Assembly: GCF_017357525.1 (NCBI RefSeq)
Contig: NZ_CP036172.1
Span: 1-64,000 of the forward strand
Length of the DNA stretch: 64,000 bases
Source: Methanofollis aquaemaris
GTDB lineage: Archaea; Halobacteriota; Methanomicrobia; Methanomicrobiales; Methanofollaceae
Direction of reading: 5' to 3'
Shown: one piece after another, positions 36,835 through 44,545 of the stretch
How the letters are laid out: each line of letters opens with the position of its first letter
Position numbering within the stretch: the first letter of the stretch is position 1
Notes under the pieces: model-generated
The model's database searches: none
Told to the model about the DNA's origin: nothing
The model's input: only the letters and a program-made list of their open reading frames with translations
Position numbers and translations under genes: made by a program

Positions 36835-36840
36835 AAAATA

Positions 36841-36866
36841 GAGACTATGGTATTGACAATAGTCTC
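36841..36866 (+). terminator. Hairpin downstream of the TnpB remnant
   Basis: GAGACTAT (36841-36848) and ATAGTCTC (36859-36866) form a perfect 8-bp stem with a 10-nt loop. It could be a terminator or a leftover flanking structure. Confidence 0.3.
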
Positions 36867-36952
36867 CTTCGAGAACCGTTATCTTTTCTTGTCTCATCCA
36901 GTCCTCTGCCGATGCGAACCCCGTGATCGGCCACAGGAGGAGGAGAAGATAA

Positions 36953-37297
36953 GTGGCGTTTCGGGAATTTTTTGAAAAAGTGACCGGGACGATTGGTCTG
37001 TGTGGTTTCTCCTCACTGGAAGCGGGTTCTGAACTCCTGATCGAAGGGCACCATAACGCCGGGACTGCGATCATGCTCGGCCTGGGGCTTGTTCTGCTCT
37101 TCTTTCTGCTGAATTATATTTCAAATGCCCATCCGGAACCGCCCGGTTCGTCGGTCGGATCTGCTCGCCCCGGATTGAACTCGTATACGTGTCATTCCCT
37201 GAGCACCGGCAAGGACGATCCCGAAAATGAGGATGAGTCCGGGGACGGTGATGATGCCCCTGACTACGGAGATTTCTGCGATTGTGGTGATTTTTAG
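36953..37297 (+). CDS. Small membrane protein with acidic Cys-containing tail
   Basis: The product is 114 aa from a GTG at 36953, supported by AGGAGGAGGAG upstream. The N-terminal helix region MAFREFFEKVTGTIGLCGFS and ELLIEGHHNAG is followed by one transmembrane segment (AGTAIMLGLGLVLLFFLL). A long low-complexity acidic tail ends DDAPDYGDFCDCGDF. It ends 3 bp before the convergent ABC permease stop. No family recognised. Confidence 0.55.
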   Translation: MAFREFFEKVTGTIGLCGFSSLEAGSELLIEGHHNAGTAIMLGLGLVLLFFLLNYISNAHPEPPGSSVGSARPGLNSYTCHSLSTGKDDPENEDESGDGDDAPDYGDFCDCGDF

Positions 37298-37300
37298 TTC

Positions 37301-38707
37301 TCAGAATGTCATCTGCTCCCTCCCTTCCCACTTCACATATCCCTGCTGCACAAGCCACCGCGCCGGCGGGAGGAGGAGCACCGCCGCCGCCACGTACCAG
37401 GGGTTCATGAAGGAGAGGACGATGAGGAGGAAGACCGGGAGACCGAGCGCCAGGAGATAGGAGGCGAGGACTCTGGTATCATAGAGAAGGACATTTGGCG
37501 AGAGTCCGGTCAGGAATATCGTCACCGCCAGTCCGTAGCATGAGACCGAAGAGCAGAGGATAAGTGCGGGCAGGAGATATGCCACCGCACCGACCGCCAG
37601 GGTGAGGAGAGCGATGAAGGCGACCGGGATTACTTGCAGCACGGCAAAACTGCAGATCTTGCTTTTTATGACCATGGTGACGCTCACCGGGAGGCAGGCG
37701 TATGGGCCGAAGGAATCGAACATGGTGAGCCAGACGTACATCGTCGAGGCGACCACGCCGGTGATGATCGCAAAGAGAAGGAGGATGCTGTGCTGCGGGA
37801 GGAAGCCTCCGAGCACCGAGAGGAAGCACCAGATGAGTCCGAGCGGGACGAGGAAAGAGAAGATGGTCTGCCCGACGGCGCTGCCGCTTCTGGAAAGGTC
37901 GATGATGTCTTTTGCGGCGAGGGCGGGGTACGGGAAGAGGGACAACCGGTCGGTCAGGGGTGCCAGTCGGTTGTGGTAGTGTTTCGTTGTTGCGGCCGAT
38001 TCGGGAGTGAGAAGGGCGATGGCGACCGCGCTGAGGATGAGCACCTCCGCGCACGCGGCAAGGAGCGTCCACCACGAGAAGGCGTGGAAGAGTGTTAGCG
38101 GAAGGAAGAGCACTTCGGGGCCGGCGCCGGCGGTCACCGATGCCGCCGCCCCCATGCCGAGGACGAGAACGCAGACGAGTGCAAGGAGACGCTTCGAGCG
38201 AGTGTAGACCATAGAGAAGAAGAACGCGGCCGAGAGCCCGGTGAGAAACGAGAGGGAGAGCGTGAGCAGGAGGAGGAGCACTGTCTCGAACGAGACGCCG
38301 ACCGAGGGTGCGGCGAGCGCGAACCCCAGGACGAAGGGGAGCACCCAGAGGAGGATGTAGTAGACTGTGTCCTTCACGACAAAGTTGAGGAAGATGAACC
38401 GCTCAGAGAGGGGGAAGATCCGCGCCGAATAGGCGAGACTGCTCGACTGCCCGAACCTCCTCTCCATCACTTCGTTCATCAGGAGCCCGAATGCCCCGAC
38501 CATGAGGCCGAGGAGGAGGAAGAGCGCGTGGATGACGAGGGCGAAGTCTCCGAAGGGGAGGATGGGTTCGAGGTAGGGGAGGAGGAATGAGCCCATGAAA
38601 GCGATGGCGCAGATCAGCACCGGGTAGAGGGCAAAACTCAGACTCCCGAACATCGTTGAGTGGACCCGCCACTCCTCTTTCATCATGGCCCGGAAGAGTT
38701 CAAGCAT
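37301..38707 (-). CDS. ABC transporter permease
   Basis: The product is about 468 aa from the ATG at 38707, which overlaps the end of the ATPase gene by 8 bp; the open frame to 38818 is ATPase shadow. Starting MLELFRAMMKEEWRVHSTMF, it has about twelve hydrophobic segments in two bundles and no soluble domain, as in ABC-2-type exporters. It pairs with the ATPase upstream; the substrate is unknown. Confidence 0.8.
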   Translation of the reverse strand: MLELFRAMMKEEWRVHSTMFGSLSFALYPVLICAIAFMGSFLLPYLEPILPFGDFALVIHALFLLLGLMVGAFGLLMNEVMERRFGQSSSLAYSARIFPLSERFIFLNFVVKDTVYYILLWVLPFVLGFALAAPSVGVSFETVLLLLLTLSLSFLTGLSAAFFFSMVYTRSKRLLALVCVLVLGMGAAASVTAGAGPEVLFLPLTLFHAFSWWTLLAACAEVLILSAVAIALLTPESAATTKHYHNRLAPLTDRLSLFPYPALAAKDIIDLSRSGSAVGQTIFSFLVPLGLIWCFLSVLGGFLPQHSILLLFAIITGVVASTMYVWLTMFDSFGPYACLPVSVTMVIKSKICSFAVLQVIPVAFIALLTLAVGAVAYLLPALILCSSVSCYGLAVTIFLTGLSPNVLLYDTRVLASYLLALGLPVFLLIVLSFMNPWYVAAAVLLLPPARWLVQQGYVKWEGREQMTF

Positions 38708-39425
38708 GGGCACCGGTCCTGACGAGCGAGAGGAAGTACTCGCCGAGGTGCCGACCGCTTCCGGTGACCTCCGCAATCCCGCCGGTGGCCAGGAGTTTTC
38801 CGGTGTGGAGGACGGCAAAATCCGAACAGATCTCCTCTGCGATCTCGAGGATGTGCGTGGAGATGAAGACGGTGTTGCCCTCCTTCACATATGCCCCGAG
38901 ATAGTCCTTCACCTTCTCCTGCATGATGGGATCGAAGTTGATGAGCGGTTCGTCGATGAGGGCGAGGACCGGCCTGTGGAGAAATGCCTGGGCGAACATC
39001 AGTTTCTGCCTGGTGCCCCGCGAGAGGTCTTTGCAGAGTACGTCGCGTTTGTCCCCGAACTCCAGGAACTCAAACCACCACGCTTTCCGCTCCTCGATGT
39101 CGGGGATCGTCCTGACCTTCCCGACAAAGTCGAGGTACTCCTCCGAGGTGAGGAAACTGGGTGGTGTCTCCTGCTCGGGGATGATCCCCACCCGCGACCG
39201 CACGCCGACCGGGTCTTTCTCCGCATCGAGACCGAGGACCGTCGCCGACCCTGTCGTCGGCCTGATCTGCCCGGTCAGCATCTTGATCATCGTGCTCTTC
39301 CCCGATCCGTTGGGGCCGAGCAGTCCGAAGAGCGAACCCTGTTCAACAGATAAGGTTATGCCGTCCACTGCTCTGGTCTCCCCGTAGACCTTCGTGAGAT
39401 TGTGCACCTCAAGTATTGAGCTCAA
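38700..39425 (-). CDS. ABC transporter ATP-binding protein
   Basis: The 241-aa ATPase has Walker A GPNGSGKSTM, Q-loop region GIIPEQETPP, signature LSRGTRQKL, Walker B LALIDEPLINFD and the switch His in VFISTHILEIAEE. The start is a TTG at 39425, chosen because GGAGAG lies 6 nt upstream and the N-terminus (SSILEVHNLTKVYGETRAVD) fits the family. It forms an exporter with the permease. Confidence 0.9.
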   Translation of the reverse strand: MSSILEVHNLTKVYGETRAVDGITLSVEQGSLFGLLGPNGSGKSTMIKMLTGQIRPTTGSATVLGLDAEKDPVGVRSRVGIIPEQETPPSFLTSEEYLDFVGKVRTIPDIEERKAWWFEFLEFGDKRDVLCKDLSRGTRQKLMFAQAFLHRPVLALIDEPLINFDPIMQEKVKDYLGAYVKEGNTVFISTHILEIAEEICSDFAVLHTGKLLATGGIAEVTGSGRHLGEYFLSLVRTGAHA

Positions 39426-40027
39426 TCGATCTCTCCGGTTGAAGGTGGAGTCTCGCGGGTTATCAGTTTTTTTAATTTCTCAGGGTTCAGATCCGGTAGA
39501 ATAGATGGGATACTTTTTCTGTGGGCCTGCAATCAAGGGGTCCGAGTCCTCTCCGCACCATGCATGGTGGCGGTGGACTTCGGGATTATCTGAACTCTGA
39601 TCGCTCTCCTGCATGTCCGCAAAAATAGGATTTATCGGCTCTGTTGAATCAGGCATGAACCCCAGGCTCAAGCATACGCGATTGAACATTGCTCAGAACA
39701 GCGTCTCAAGATGTGAAAGTGTTCCTCTCCCTTGCGCCGGTACACCAGAGAGGATCTCGTTCCATCGCCTCCCCCCGGCGCGAGATTGCGGTGAAGAGTC
39801 TACAATGGGGGCGGCACGTCGGATCATCACACCGTTCCCCACGCGCTCGCACCGGGATGGCGATGGGGGGGAAGGCAGAGAGGCGATCGTTCAGAGGGTG
39901 ATCCCGGCCTCCGCCGATCTGTCACACAGGGACAAGGGTGTGTTCATCCTCCGATGTCCACTCCAGGAGAAGAATCCAACCAGAACAATTATGCGAGATA
40001 AATACAAGGAATGGTTTGACTGAGACC
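39426..40027. other. 602-bp intergenic containing a repeat copy
   Basis: No gene with clear support. 39426-39636 is unique sequence with a T/A-rich promoter-like tract for the ABC operon near 39465-39480. The repeat copy from 39637 fills most of the rest. Confidence 0.5.
39637..39915 (+). mobile_element. MITE-like intergenic repeat, left end present
   Basis: It has left end GGCTCTGTTGAATCAGGCATG, GGCTCAAGCATACGCGAT, then CCATCGCC with a degenerate hairpin, GGGGGCGGCACGTCGGATCA, GGGGAAGGCAGAGAG and GATCGTTCAGAGGGTGAT. There is no recognisable right terminal repeat. Confidence 0.55.
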
Positions 40028-40174
40028 ATGCGAAACGACTGGATCATCTTTGGCACCTGGATCCTCATTCTGGCCATCTTCTTCTTCGATTTCCACGCAC
40101 AACTCTCGGGGGTCATGGGAGTGATCGGGTTTGTGTCGGTCATCGTCGGCGCCCATGCCGAGGAGAAGACATAG
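40028..40174 (+). CDS. Short two-helix membrane protein
   Basis: The product is 48 aa from the ATG at 40028: MRNDWIIFGTWILILAIFFF, then DFHAQLSGVMGVIGFVSVIV, ending HAEEKT. Two hydrophobic helices are separated by a short polar turn. TATA-like ATAAATACA lies about 25 bp upstream. It lies between two copies of the dispersed repeat, 27 bp before the intact one at 40202. No family recognised. Confidence 0.5.
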   Translation: MRNDWIIFGTWILILAIFFFDFHAQLSGVMGVIGFVSVIVGAHAEEKT

Positions 40175-40588
40175 CCGACCCTTTTGTCACTCTCAAGTTT
40201 CGGCTCTGTAGAATCGGGCATGAACGTGGGGTTCAAACATGCGGGATGAAAATTTCTCGCCGCTTGATCGCTCTCTTTTCAAGACAGAAGAACTGGTGGA
40301 GACCTCACTCCATCGCCGCCCCTGCCTATCTTCGGTTCGTGGGGGGTCCGGGGGGCACCGCCTCCCGGCGCGAGACGGCGGTGAAGGTTCGACGATGGGG
40401 GGCGGCCGATCAGATCGACGTGCCTTCCCACACCACCATGCCGGGGCGCTGCTCCCGGTGTGAGCATGGGGGAAGGCGGTTGAATCGTACTCAAACCTAG
40501 AAAAAGTGAGGTTTTCTACAGGGCCCAAGTTTCAGATAATTCCCCGGGCCAGAAGAAGATATGAGGCCCGAAGGCCCGGCCCTCCCTT
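40175..40588. other. Intergenic filled by a complete MITE
   Basis: Nothing else is seen besides the element at 40202-40525 and its target duplication. Confidence 0.6.
40202..40525 (+). mobile_element. Complete non-autonomous element (MITE), 324 bp, with TIRs and 8-bp target duplication
   Basis: The left end GGCTCTGTAGAA and right end TTCTACAGGGCC are inverted repeats (11 of 12 matching). The flanks are identical 8-mers CAAGTTTC at 40194-40201 and 40526-40533, a perfect target-site duplication. The interior has the family modules CTTGATCGCTCTCTTTTCAAG, CCTATCTTCGG with a G/C hairpin, and GTGCCTTCCCAC, but no coding potential for a transposase. The 8-bp duplication and GG-starting ends recall ISL3- or IS1595-type transposition (inference). 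Confidence 0.85.
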
Positions 40589-41056
40589 TCAGGGGGCCTT
40601 CAGTTCCGGTATTTTCCGGCTGTATCCTGCCACCGTGCTCCCGCTGTACTGAACCGTGTGCCCCTTCAGCGCCTTCTTCAACTCTTTTCCGCTCGCACCG
40701 GCCGGAAGATCGAGCGGGGCGTCGGTGCCGTAGAGGTTGAAGTAGTACTCGTGCGCCGCCCCCTCAGACAGGCACGGGCCGCTGTACCCGATCTTCCCGA
40801 GGTCATTCTTCCCCTGCCGTGCCCGAATAGGAGACGAGACCTCCGGCTTTGCGGGAATCCCTTCAGGGATCAGGTCTGTTGCGGGGATGTTCCAGATGAG
40901 CCAGTGATCGACCTTTGCTCCCGGGTCGGTGAGAATGATCGCGATGTAGGGCGATTCCAACCTTGAAATACGAATTTCAGGTGAAATGTCCTCGCCTTCG
41001 CAGGTATGTCTCTTCGGAAAAATGTCGAATCCGATCTCTACAATAGGGTTTTCCAT
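40589..41056 (-). CDS. YbhB/YbcL family (phosphatidylethanolamine-binding-like) protein
   Basis: The product is 155 aa from the ATG at 41056, preceded by GGAGG in minus sense (GCGGAGGTATCGAGG); a longer frame to 41155 has no family features. It has GEDISPEIRIS, ILTDPGAKVDHWLIWNIP (the conserved D-P-A...H-W motif) and GKIGYSGPCLSEGAAHEYYF (the G-Y-x-GPCPP-like site), then YSRKIPELK. The PEBP fold binds anionic ligands; its archaeal role is unknown. It is monocistronic. Confidence 0.9.
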   Translation of the reverse strand: MENPIVEIGFDIFPKRHTCEGEDISPEIRISRLESPYIAIILTDPGAKVDHWLIWNIPATDLIPEGIPAKPEVSSPIRARQGKNDLGKIGYSGPCLSEGAAHEYYFNLYGTDAPLDLPAGASGKELKKALKGHTVQYSGSTVAGYSRKIPELKAP

Positions 41057-41271
41057 CCTCGATACCTCCGCAGGAATGTCGTACGTACTATATGAAAGGG
41101 GAAGGTTGTGAAGACATCTCGAAAGAGAGAGATGGAATCTGTTCCCTGTGATCAAAATGTGAGATCATCCCGGAACTCTCCTGCCTCACTCTTGCAGAAG
41201 ATCGAGATGGATGATGGTGGAGAGATCTTCACCTCCAGATAGCGCAAACATGCATCCATGACCTTTCCCTA

Positions 41272-41560
41272 TCAATCGCGCCGGGGGTGCTGCCCCCTGA
41301 CCCCCGGATTGCTATAGCGCCGGGAAGGCGGAGAGAAAATCATGAAAAGGGGGTGAGATACTCCGCTCATCTTCATCCGTGGGGGGGTCAGGGGTGTTTC
41401 CCCCGGCGTGAGATGATAGGTTCAGATCTGTCTGGTGGGGCGCCCCGTCTGATCGCCTGCCTTCTTTCTCAATCGTGCTCCGGGATGAAGATGGGAACGG
41501 GGAGGCAGAGGGTGATCGTTCGGAGGGTGCTCCAGCCTTCTGTCGATCCGTCACGCGGGG
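41272..41560 (+). mobile_element. MITE-like intergenic repeat, internal modules only
   Basis: It contains CAATCGCGCCGGGGGTGCTG with GCCCCCTGACCCCCGGATTG, CGGGAAGGCGGAGAG, CATCTTCATCCGTGGGGGGG, CCCCCGGCGTGAGATGATAG, and GATCGTTCGGAGGGTGCTCC. It lacks clear terminal repeats and lies 76 bp upstream of the intact copy at 41636. Confidence 0.5.
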
Positions 41561-41635
41561 AATTATGATCGATGAGGGGATGGCAGAAAGCCAAATTTGG
41601 GGAAAAAGCGATCGCATTCTTTCATCTCTTTTCTG

Positions 41636-41878
41636 GGCTTTGTACAAATCATCTTGATGGATCTCTTCGCCGGGGGGCTGGCCGCCCCCCGATCCCCCCG
41701 CATCACGATAGGGGAGTGGACTGCAACCCCCTCTCTGTGGTCATCTCTCCGCCTTCCCGACCTATCTTCATCCCGGGGGTCCGGGGGCAGCGCCCCCGGT
41801 ACAAGCATGAGGGAAGGCGATGGATTCAGTTCACAGGGGGGTCGTGGTGATGAAAAGAGGATGTTTTTCTACAGAGCC
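41636..41878 (+). mobile_element. Complete non-autonomous element (MITE), 243 bp, with TIRs and 8-bp target duplication
   Basis: Left end GGCTTTGTACAA and right end TTCTACAGAGCC are inverted repeats (10 of 12). Flanks are identical 8-mers CTTTTCTG at 41628-41635 and 41879-41886. The interior has CCTATCTTCATCCCGGGGGT and a perfect hairpin CCGGGGGC-AGC-GCCCCCGG (41781-41799). It is shorter than the 40.2-kb copy but bounded in the same way. Confidence 0.85.
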
Positions 41879-42213
41879 CTTTTCTGTCCATTCTTATCTT
41901 TTTTGATAAGGGATCAGGGGATTACTTCAACAGCCCAACACTCTTGTATTTTCTGTGGGCTTGAGAAAATACTGTCAAATTTGTGTTGCTGTATGTTATC
42001 TTTGTGATGGGAAAACCCCTCCAATCTCTGTCAGAAAGAAGGAGGCATGATAATGAACCATGTCAGAGCAGTAGAGATCACTCTGGGATGAGTTATATCA
42101 GGGGGAAAAGCAGGGATACAGACTCTTGATGTTGATCCTGATCTCAAGATGTATCCTGTTGACCCGGAGCATTCAGAAGGGAGAAGAAGAGAATTGATGT
42201 TTGGGAGAGAGAT

Positions 42214-42510
42214 CTATTCGACCATCTCTTTGAGTAGTTCTTTTATAATCTCTTTCTGGACTTCTCTGAACTCTTCGGACCACAGGATTTTTGTTGTGAC
42301 CATTCGTGAGATCTCTCGCATCTCATCCTCGGCAATAGACTCATCATGGGTCTGTACTCTTGAGAAATGGTCCAGTATAATGTTTCGAGCAACCTGTGAG
42401 ACAGAAATATTATATTTCTGAGCGATATCATTGAGTTCTGCATAGGTTTCAGGCGTTATCCTGATGCCGATGAATTCTGTTTTTCGCTCCTTTTTTGGGG
42501 TTCGACCCAT
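42214..42510 (-). CDS. Ribbon-helix-helix DNA-binding protein
   Basis: The product is 98 aa from the ATG at 42510 (MGRTPKKERKTEFIGIRITP). The N-terminal part is a ribbon-helix-helix: strand TEFIGIRIT, helix PETYAELNDIAQKYN, then SVSQVARNIILDHF. The C-terminal half is helical and charged (EFREVQKEIIKELLKEMVE), suiting oligomerization or antitoxin-like binding. The gene is AT-rich. It may be an orphan regulator or antitoxin; no toxin gene is adjacent. Confidence 0.75.
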   Translation of the reverse strand: MGRTPKKERKTEFIGIRITPETYAELNDIAQKYNISVSQVARNIILDHFSRVQTHDESIAEDEMREISRMVTTKILWSEEFREVQKEIIKELLKEMVE

Positions 42511-42869
42511 AATCCTCAATTGTTGTTATCTTTGTTGATGAATTTTGGTGCTTTTTAGTTATCGCCAGTATCAAAAAGAAACATTTATCGGATATCATAG
42601 ATATCATTGATACTTAATCGAGATTCTGTGAACAGACAAATTCCTGAAGAAAAGGCTGGAAAAAATATTGAGAAAGAGTGTTCGGGCAAGGTGAAAAGGT
42701 TGTCAGGATGGGTAAATAAGAGGTCACATCATCAGAGGGCCAGAATTGAAAAAATTCCTTCTACTGGAGCACTGACATTTTCAATGGCTATTCTGCATGC
42801 TCTTGAGGAACGCGGTTGGGAGACTGGAAAAGAAGGATATCGGTGTGAATCAAATGGAAGGTTCGACTC
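42511..42869. other. 359-bp AT-rich intergenic
   Basis: It holds promoters for the flanking divergent regulators. A TTG-initiated frame at 42607-42873 (88 codons, basic) exists, but has no ribosome-binding site or recognisable features. Confidence 0.35.
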
Positions 42870-43226
42870 TTGAAAAAAATCGGATCGCTGAATGTGCAGC
42901 GTTATGCGGATCTGATGCCCTCTGAGATCCGTGACGCCGTCGCACCTTTGTCCGACGATATGGCCTGGGCCATATTTATGGCCATCCTCCACCATAGGAA
43001 CCTGAGAGATTCCGATTTCATAGAAATCTTTGGATCTACATTTACAGCTGAGGGCAGGAGACGTCTGAAAAAATTGGAAATGGCAGGTCTGATCGAGAAA
43101 AAAATAAATTCTCAAGATGGTGCCTGCAACACCTCAGATATTCATTATGTCCTCTCCCATCCAGGTAGAGATCTTCTTGACACACTTTTCGGTATGATCC
43201 TGAAGAATTGCTCATGGACTCAGTAG
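42870..43226 (+). CDS. Winged-helix regulator, 3' end apparently replaced by a repeat
   Basis: The 118-aa protein from TTG 42870 (GGAAGG upstream) has YADLMPSEIRDAVAPLSDDM, then AWAIFMAILHHRNLRDSDF, a recognition-helix region RLKKLEMAGLIEKKI, and a wing with DIHYVLSHPGRDLLDTLFGM. It is a clear paralogue of the gene at 44546 (YAGLMPSEVRDAVNPLSSDK). Its stop codon (TAG, 43224-43226) lies inside the left end of a MITE-like repeat beginning about 43216, so the last codons come from the repeat. It is probably an ArsR-type regulator of unknown target. Confidence 0.7.
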   Translation: MKKIGSLNVQRYADLMPSEIRDAVAPLSDDMAWAIFMAILHHRNLRDSDFIEIFGSTFTAEGRRRLKKLEMAGLIEKKINSQDGACNTSDIHYVLSHPGRDLLDTLFGMILKNCSWTQ

Positions 43227-43735
43227 AATAGGGCATGAACCAAAAGCATCCCTCAAGCATGCCACAGGAGTAATTTTCATAGCAGATCTTCCGGGTGATA
43301 ATCATAGTAATTGAGGTCATCCAAAAACTCTCCTGACTTCCCCCTCTTCTAGAGATAAAGAAAGATGATGGTGTAAAAATCTCCTCTCTTCGTAGCGTGA
43401 ACATCCATTCATCGCCTTCTTCTCTCCTTTCACCAGGTGCTCTGCCGCCCGATCCCTATCTTCGTCGTGGAGGGATCCGGGGGGTCTCCCCCCGGCGAGA
43501 GAAAGCAGGAGAATATTCTTTACTCTATAGGAGGGGCGGCACGTGGATCGGTCTGCCTTCCCGCATGCTCGCGCCGGGGGCTCTGCCCCCGGACCCCCGG
43601 GATTGCGATAGGGGCGGGAAGGCACACGTGATGATGATGAAAAGGGGATTAACCTCCTCCTCCCTATCTTCTGCGGCGGGAACGGGGGCAACCAGCCACC
43701 CAGCGGAAGATCTGCGATCAGATTTTCTGGAATGA
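43216..43735 (+). mobile_element. MITE-like intergenic repeat overlapping the end of a regulator gene
   Basis: GGACTCAGTAGAATAGGGCA at 43216 is a variant left end, followed by CCCTCAAGCATGCCACAGG. Later modules are CCCTATCTTCGTCG with GAGGGATCCGGGGGG, GGGGCGGCACGTGGATCGG, a perfect hairpin CCGGGGGC-TCT-GCCCCCGG (43574-43592) and GGGATTGCGATAGGGGCGGG. A foreign or decayed stretch lies between 43300 and 43430. The right end is not recognised. Confidence 0.5.
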
Positions 43736-43829
43736 AGGGTTTTGATACGGACGAAGATTCATGTTCGGGAGACTTTTGGGATATGCTCACTGCCACCTCC
43801 TTTTTTCAATTCCTTCCGCCGATGAATCT
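43227..43829. other. 603-bp intergenic, mostly repeat
   Basis: No gene seen beyond the repeat modules; 43736-43829 is unique, AT-rich 3' flank of the convergent gene. Confidence 0.45.
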
Positions 43830-44444
43830 TCAGTCGCTTTGATTCATCCACAACAGAAGAGTTTCATGGCAGAATTGTTTCATCCTGGTCTGAACAAATT
43901 TGATCTCAGGGTCGGGTCTGAAAATATCCTCCATTGTATTGTTCTTTATGATCATCTTATTTTTTGAAAACGAAAATTCTGTACATCTCCAGAAATCATC
44001 TGCTTCAGCGAAAATGCCCTTGAACAAACCCCTGCATTGTGCATCCATACCATTTTCGCAGAAGATCAAAGTGGATTTTTGTGGGCAGCCTCGATTCTTC
44101 CTGCCCATCAATACACCCAGTTCCAGAGTTGCCGATTGATTCAGGTTATGTTCTCCGTCATGTTCGTTAAAGAAGAAAAAGATGTGGACCTGACACATAT
44201 CAACCAGGGTTAGACTTTTTCGGAGATTTCGGACATCCTCATCGATCTCTTTCTCCTCCGGGTTGTCTTTCAGGTCTATGGAGAGGTAGGTGTTGTGATA
44301 ATGATGCTCTCTCAGAAATGTTCTGGCGGTTCTGAGGAGCGTAAGATTTTCCCCCGAAAATGAGCCAAAAATACCTATTCGAAGGCTTTTTTTCAGATCA
44401 TTTATCGCTATTATCTGAGAATCAAGAGATCTGGAGATATCCAT
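43830..44444 (-). CDS. TIR- or nucleoside-deoxyribosyltransferase-like protein (tentative)
   Basis: The 204-aa protein has a Rossmann-like order: strand LRIGIFGSFS, helix LLRTARTFLREHHY, strand NTYLSIDL, strand VDMCQVHIFFFFN, then NLNQSATLELGVLMGRK with a Glu placed like the catalytic Glu of TIR/2-deoxyribosyltransferase folds, and strand STLIFCEN. C-terminal helices follow. The gene is AT-rich and lies between two paralogous winged-helix genes. The fold assignment is by pattern only. It could be an NAD- or nucleotide-processing enzyme. Confidence 0.5.
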   Translation of the reverse strand: MDISRSLDSQIIAINDLKKSLRIGIFGSFSGENLTLLRTARTFLREHHYHNTYLSIDLKDNPEEKEIDEDVRNLRKSLTLVDMCQVHIFFFFNEHDGEHNLNQSATLELGVLMGRKNRGCPQKSTLIFCENGMDAQCRGLFKGIFAEADDFWRCTEFSFSKNKMIIKNNTMEDIFRPDPEIKFVQTRMKQFCHETLLLWMNQSD

Positions 44445-44545
44445 TGGATTAAAATCATCTGCGACAAAATATATTGATTATTATTTTGTCTGATCGCTGA
44501 ATCGTAAACTATATTATCGATGGTCGTGAATATGAGACCATTGTC

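Larger units (their letters stand above)
41057..42213. other. 1.16-kb intergenic with two repeat copies
   Basis: No supported gene is seen. A 14-codon frame with ribosome-binding site (GGAGGC, ATG near 42048) is too short to judge. Repeat copies at 41272 and 41636 are listed separately; 41880-42213 is AT-rich and unique. Confidence 0.5.

Noticed and set aside
42607-42873. 88-residue TTG-initiated frame before the winged-helix gene
   Set aside because: There is no ribosome-binding site, it is basic low-information sequence, and it overlaps the promoter region of the next gene.
43397-43735. 112-residue plus-strand frame in the repeat region
   Set aside because: The protein sequence simply translates repeat modules (GALPPDPRD-type) which recur in different frames at other copies.
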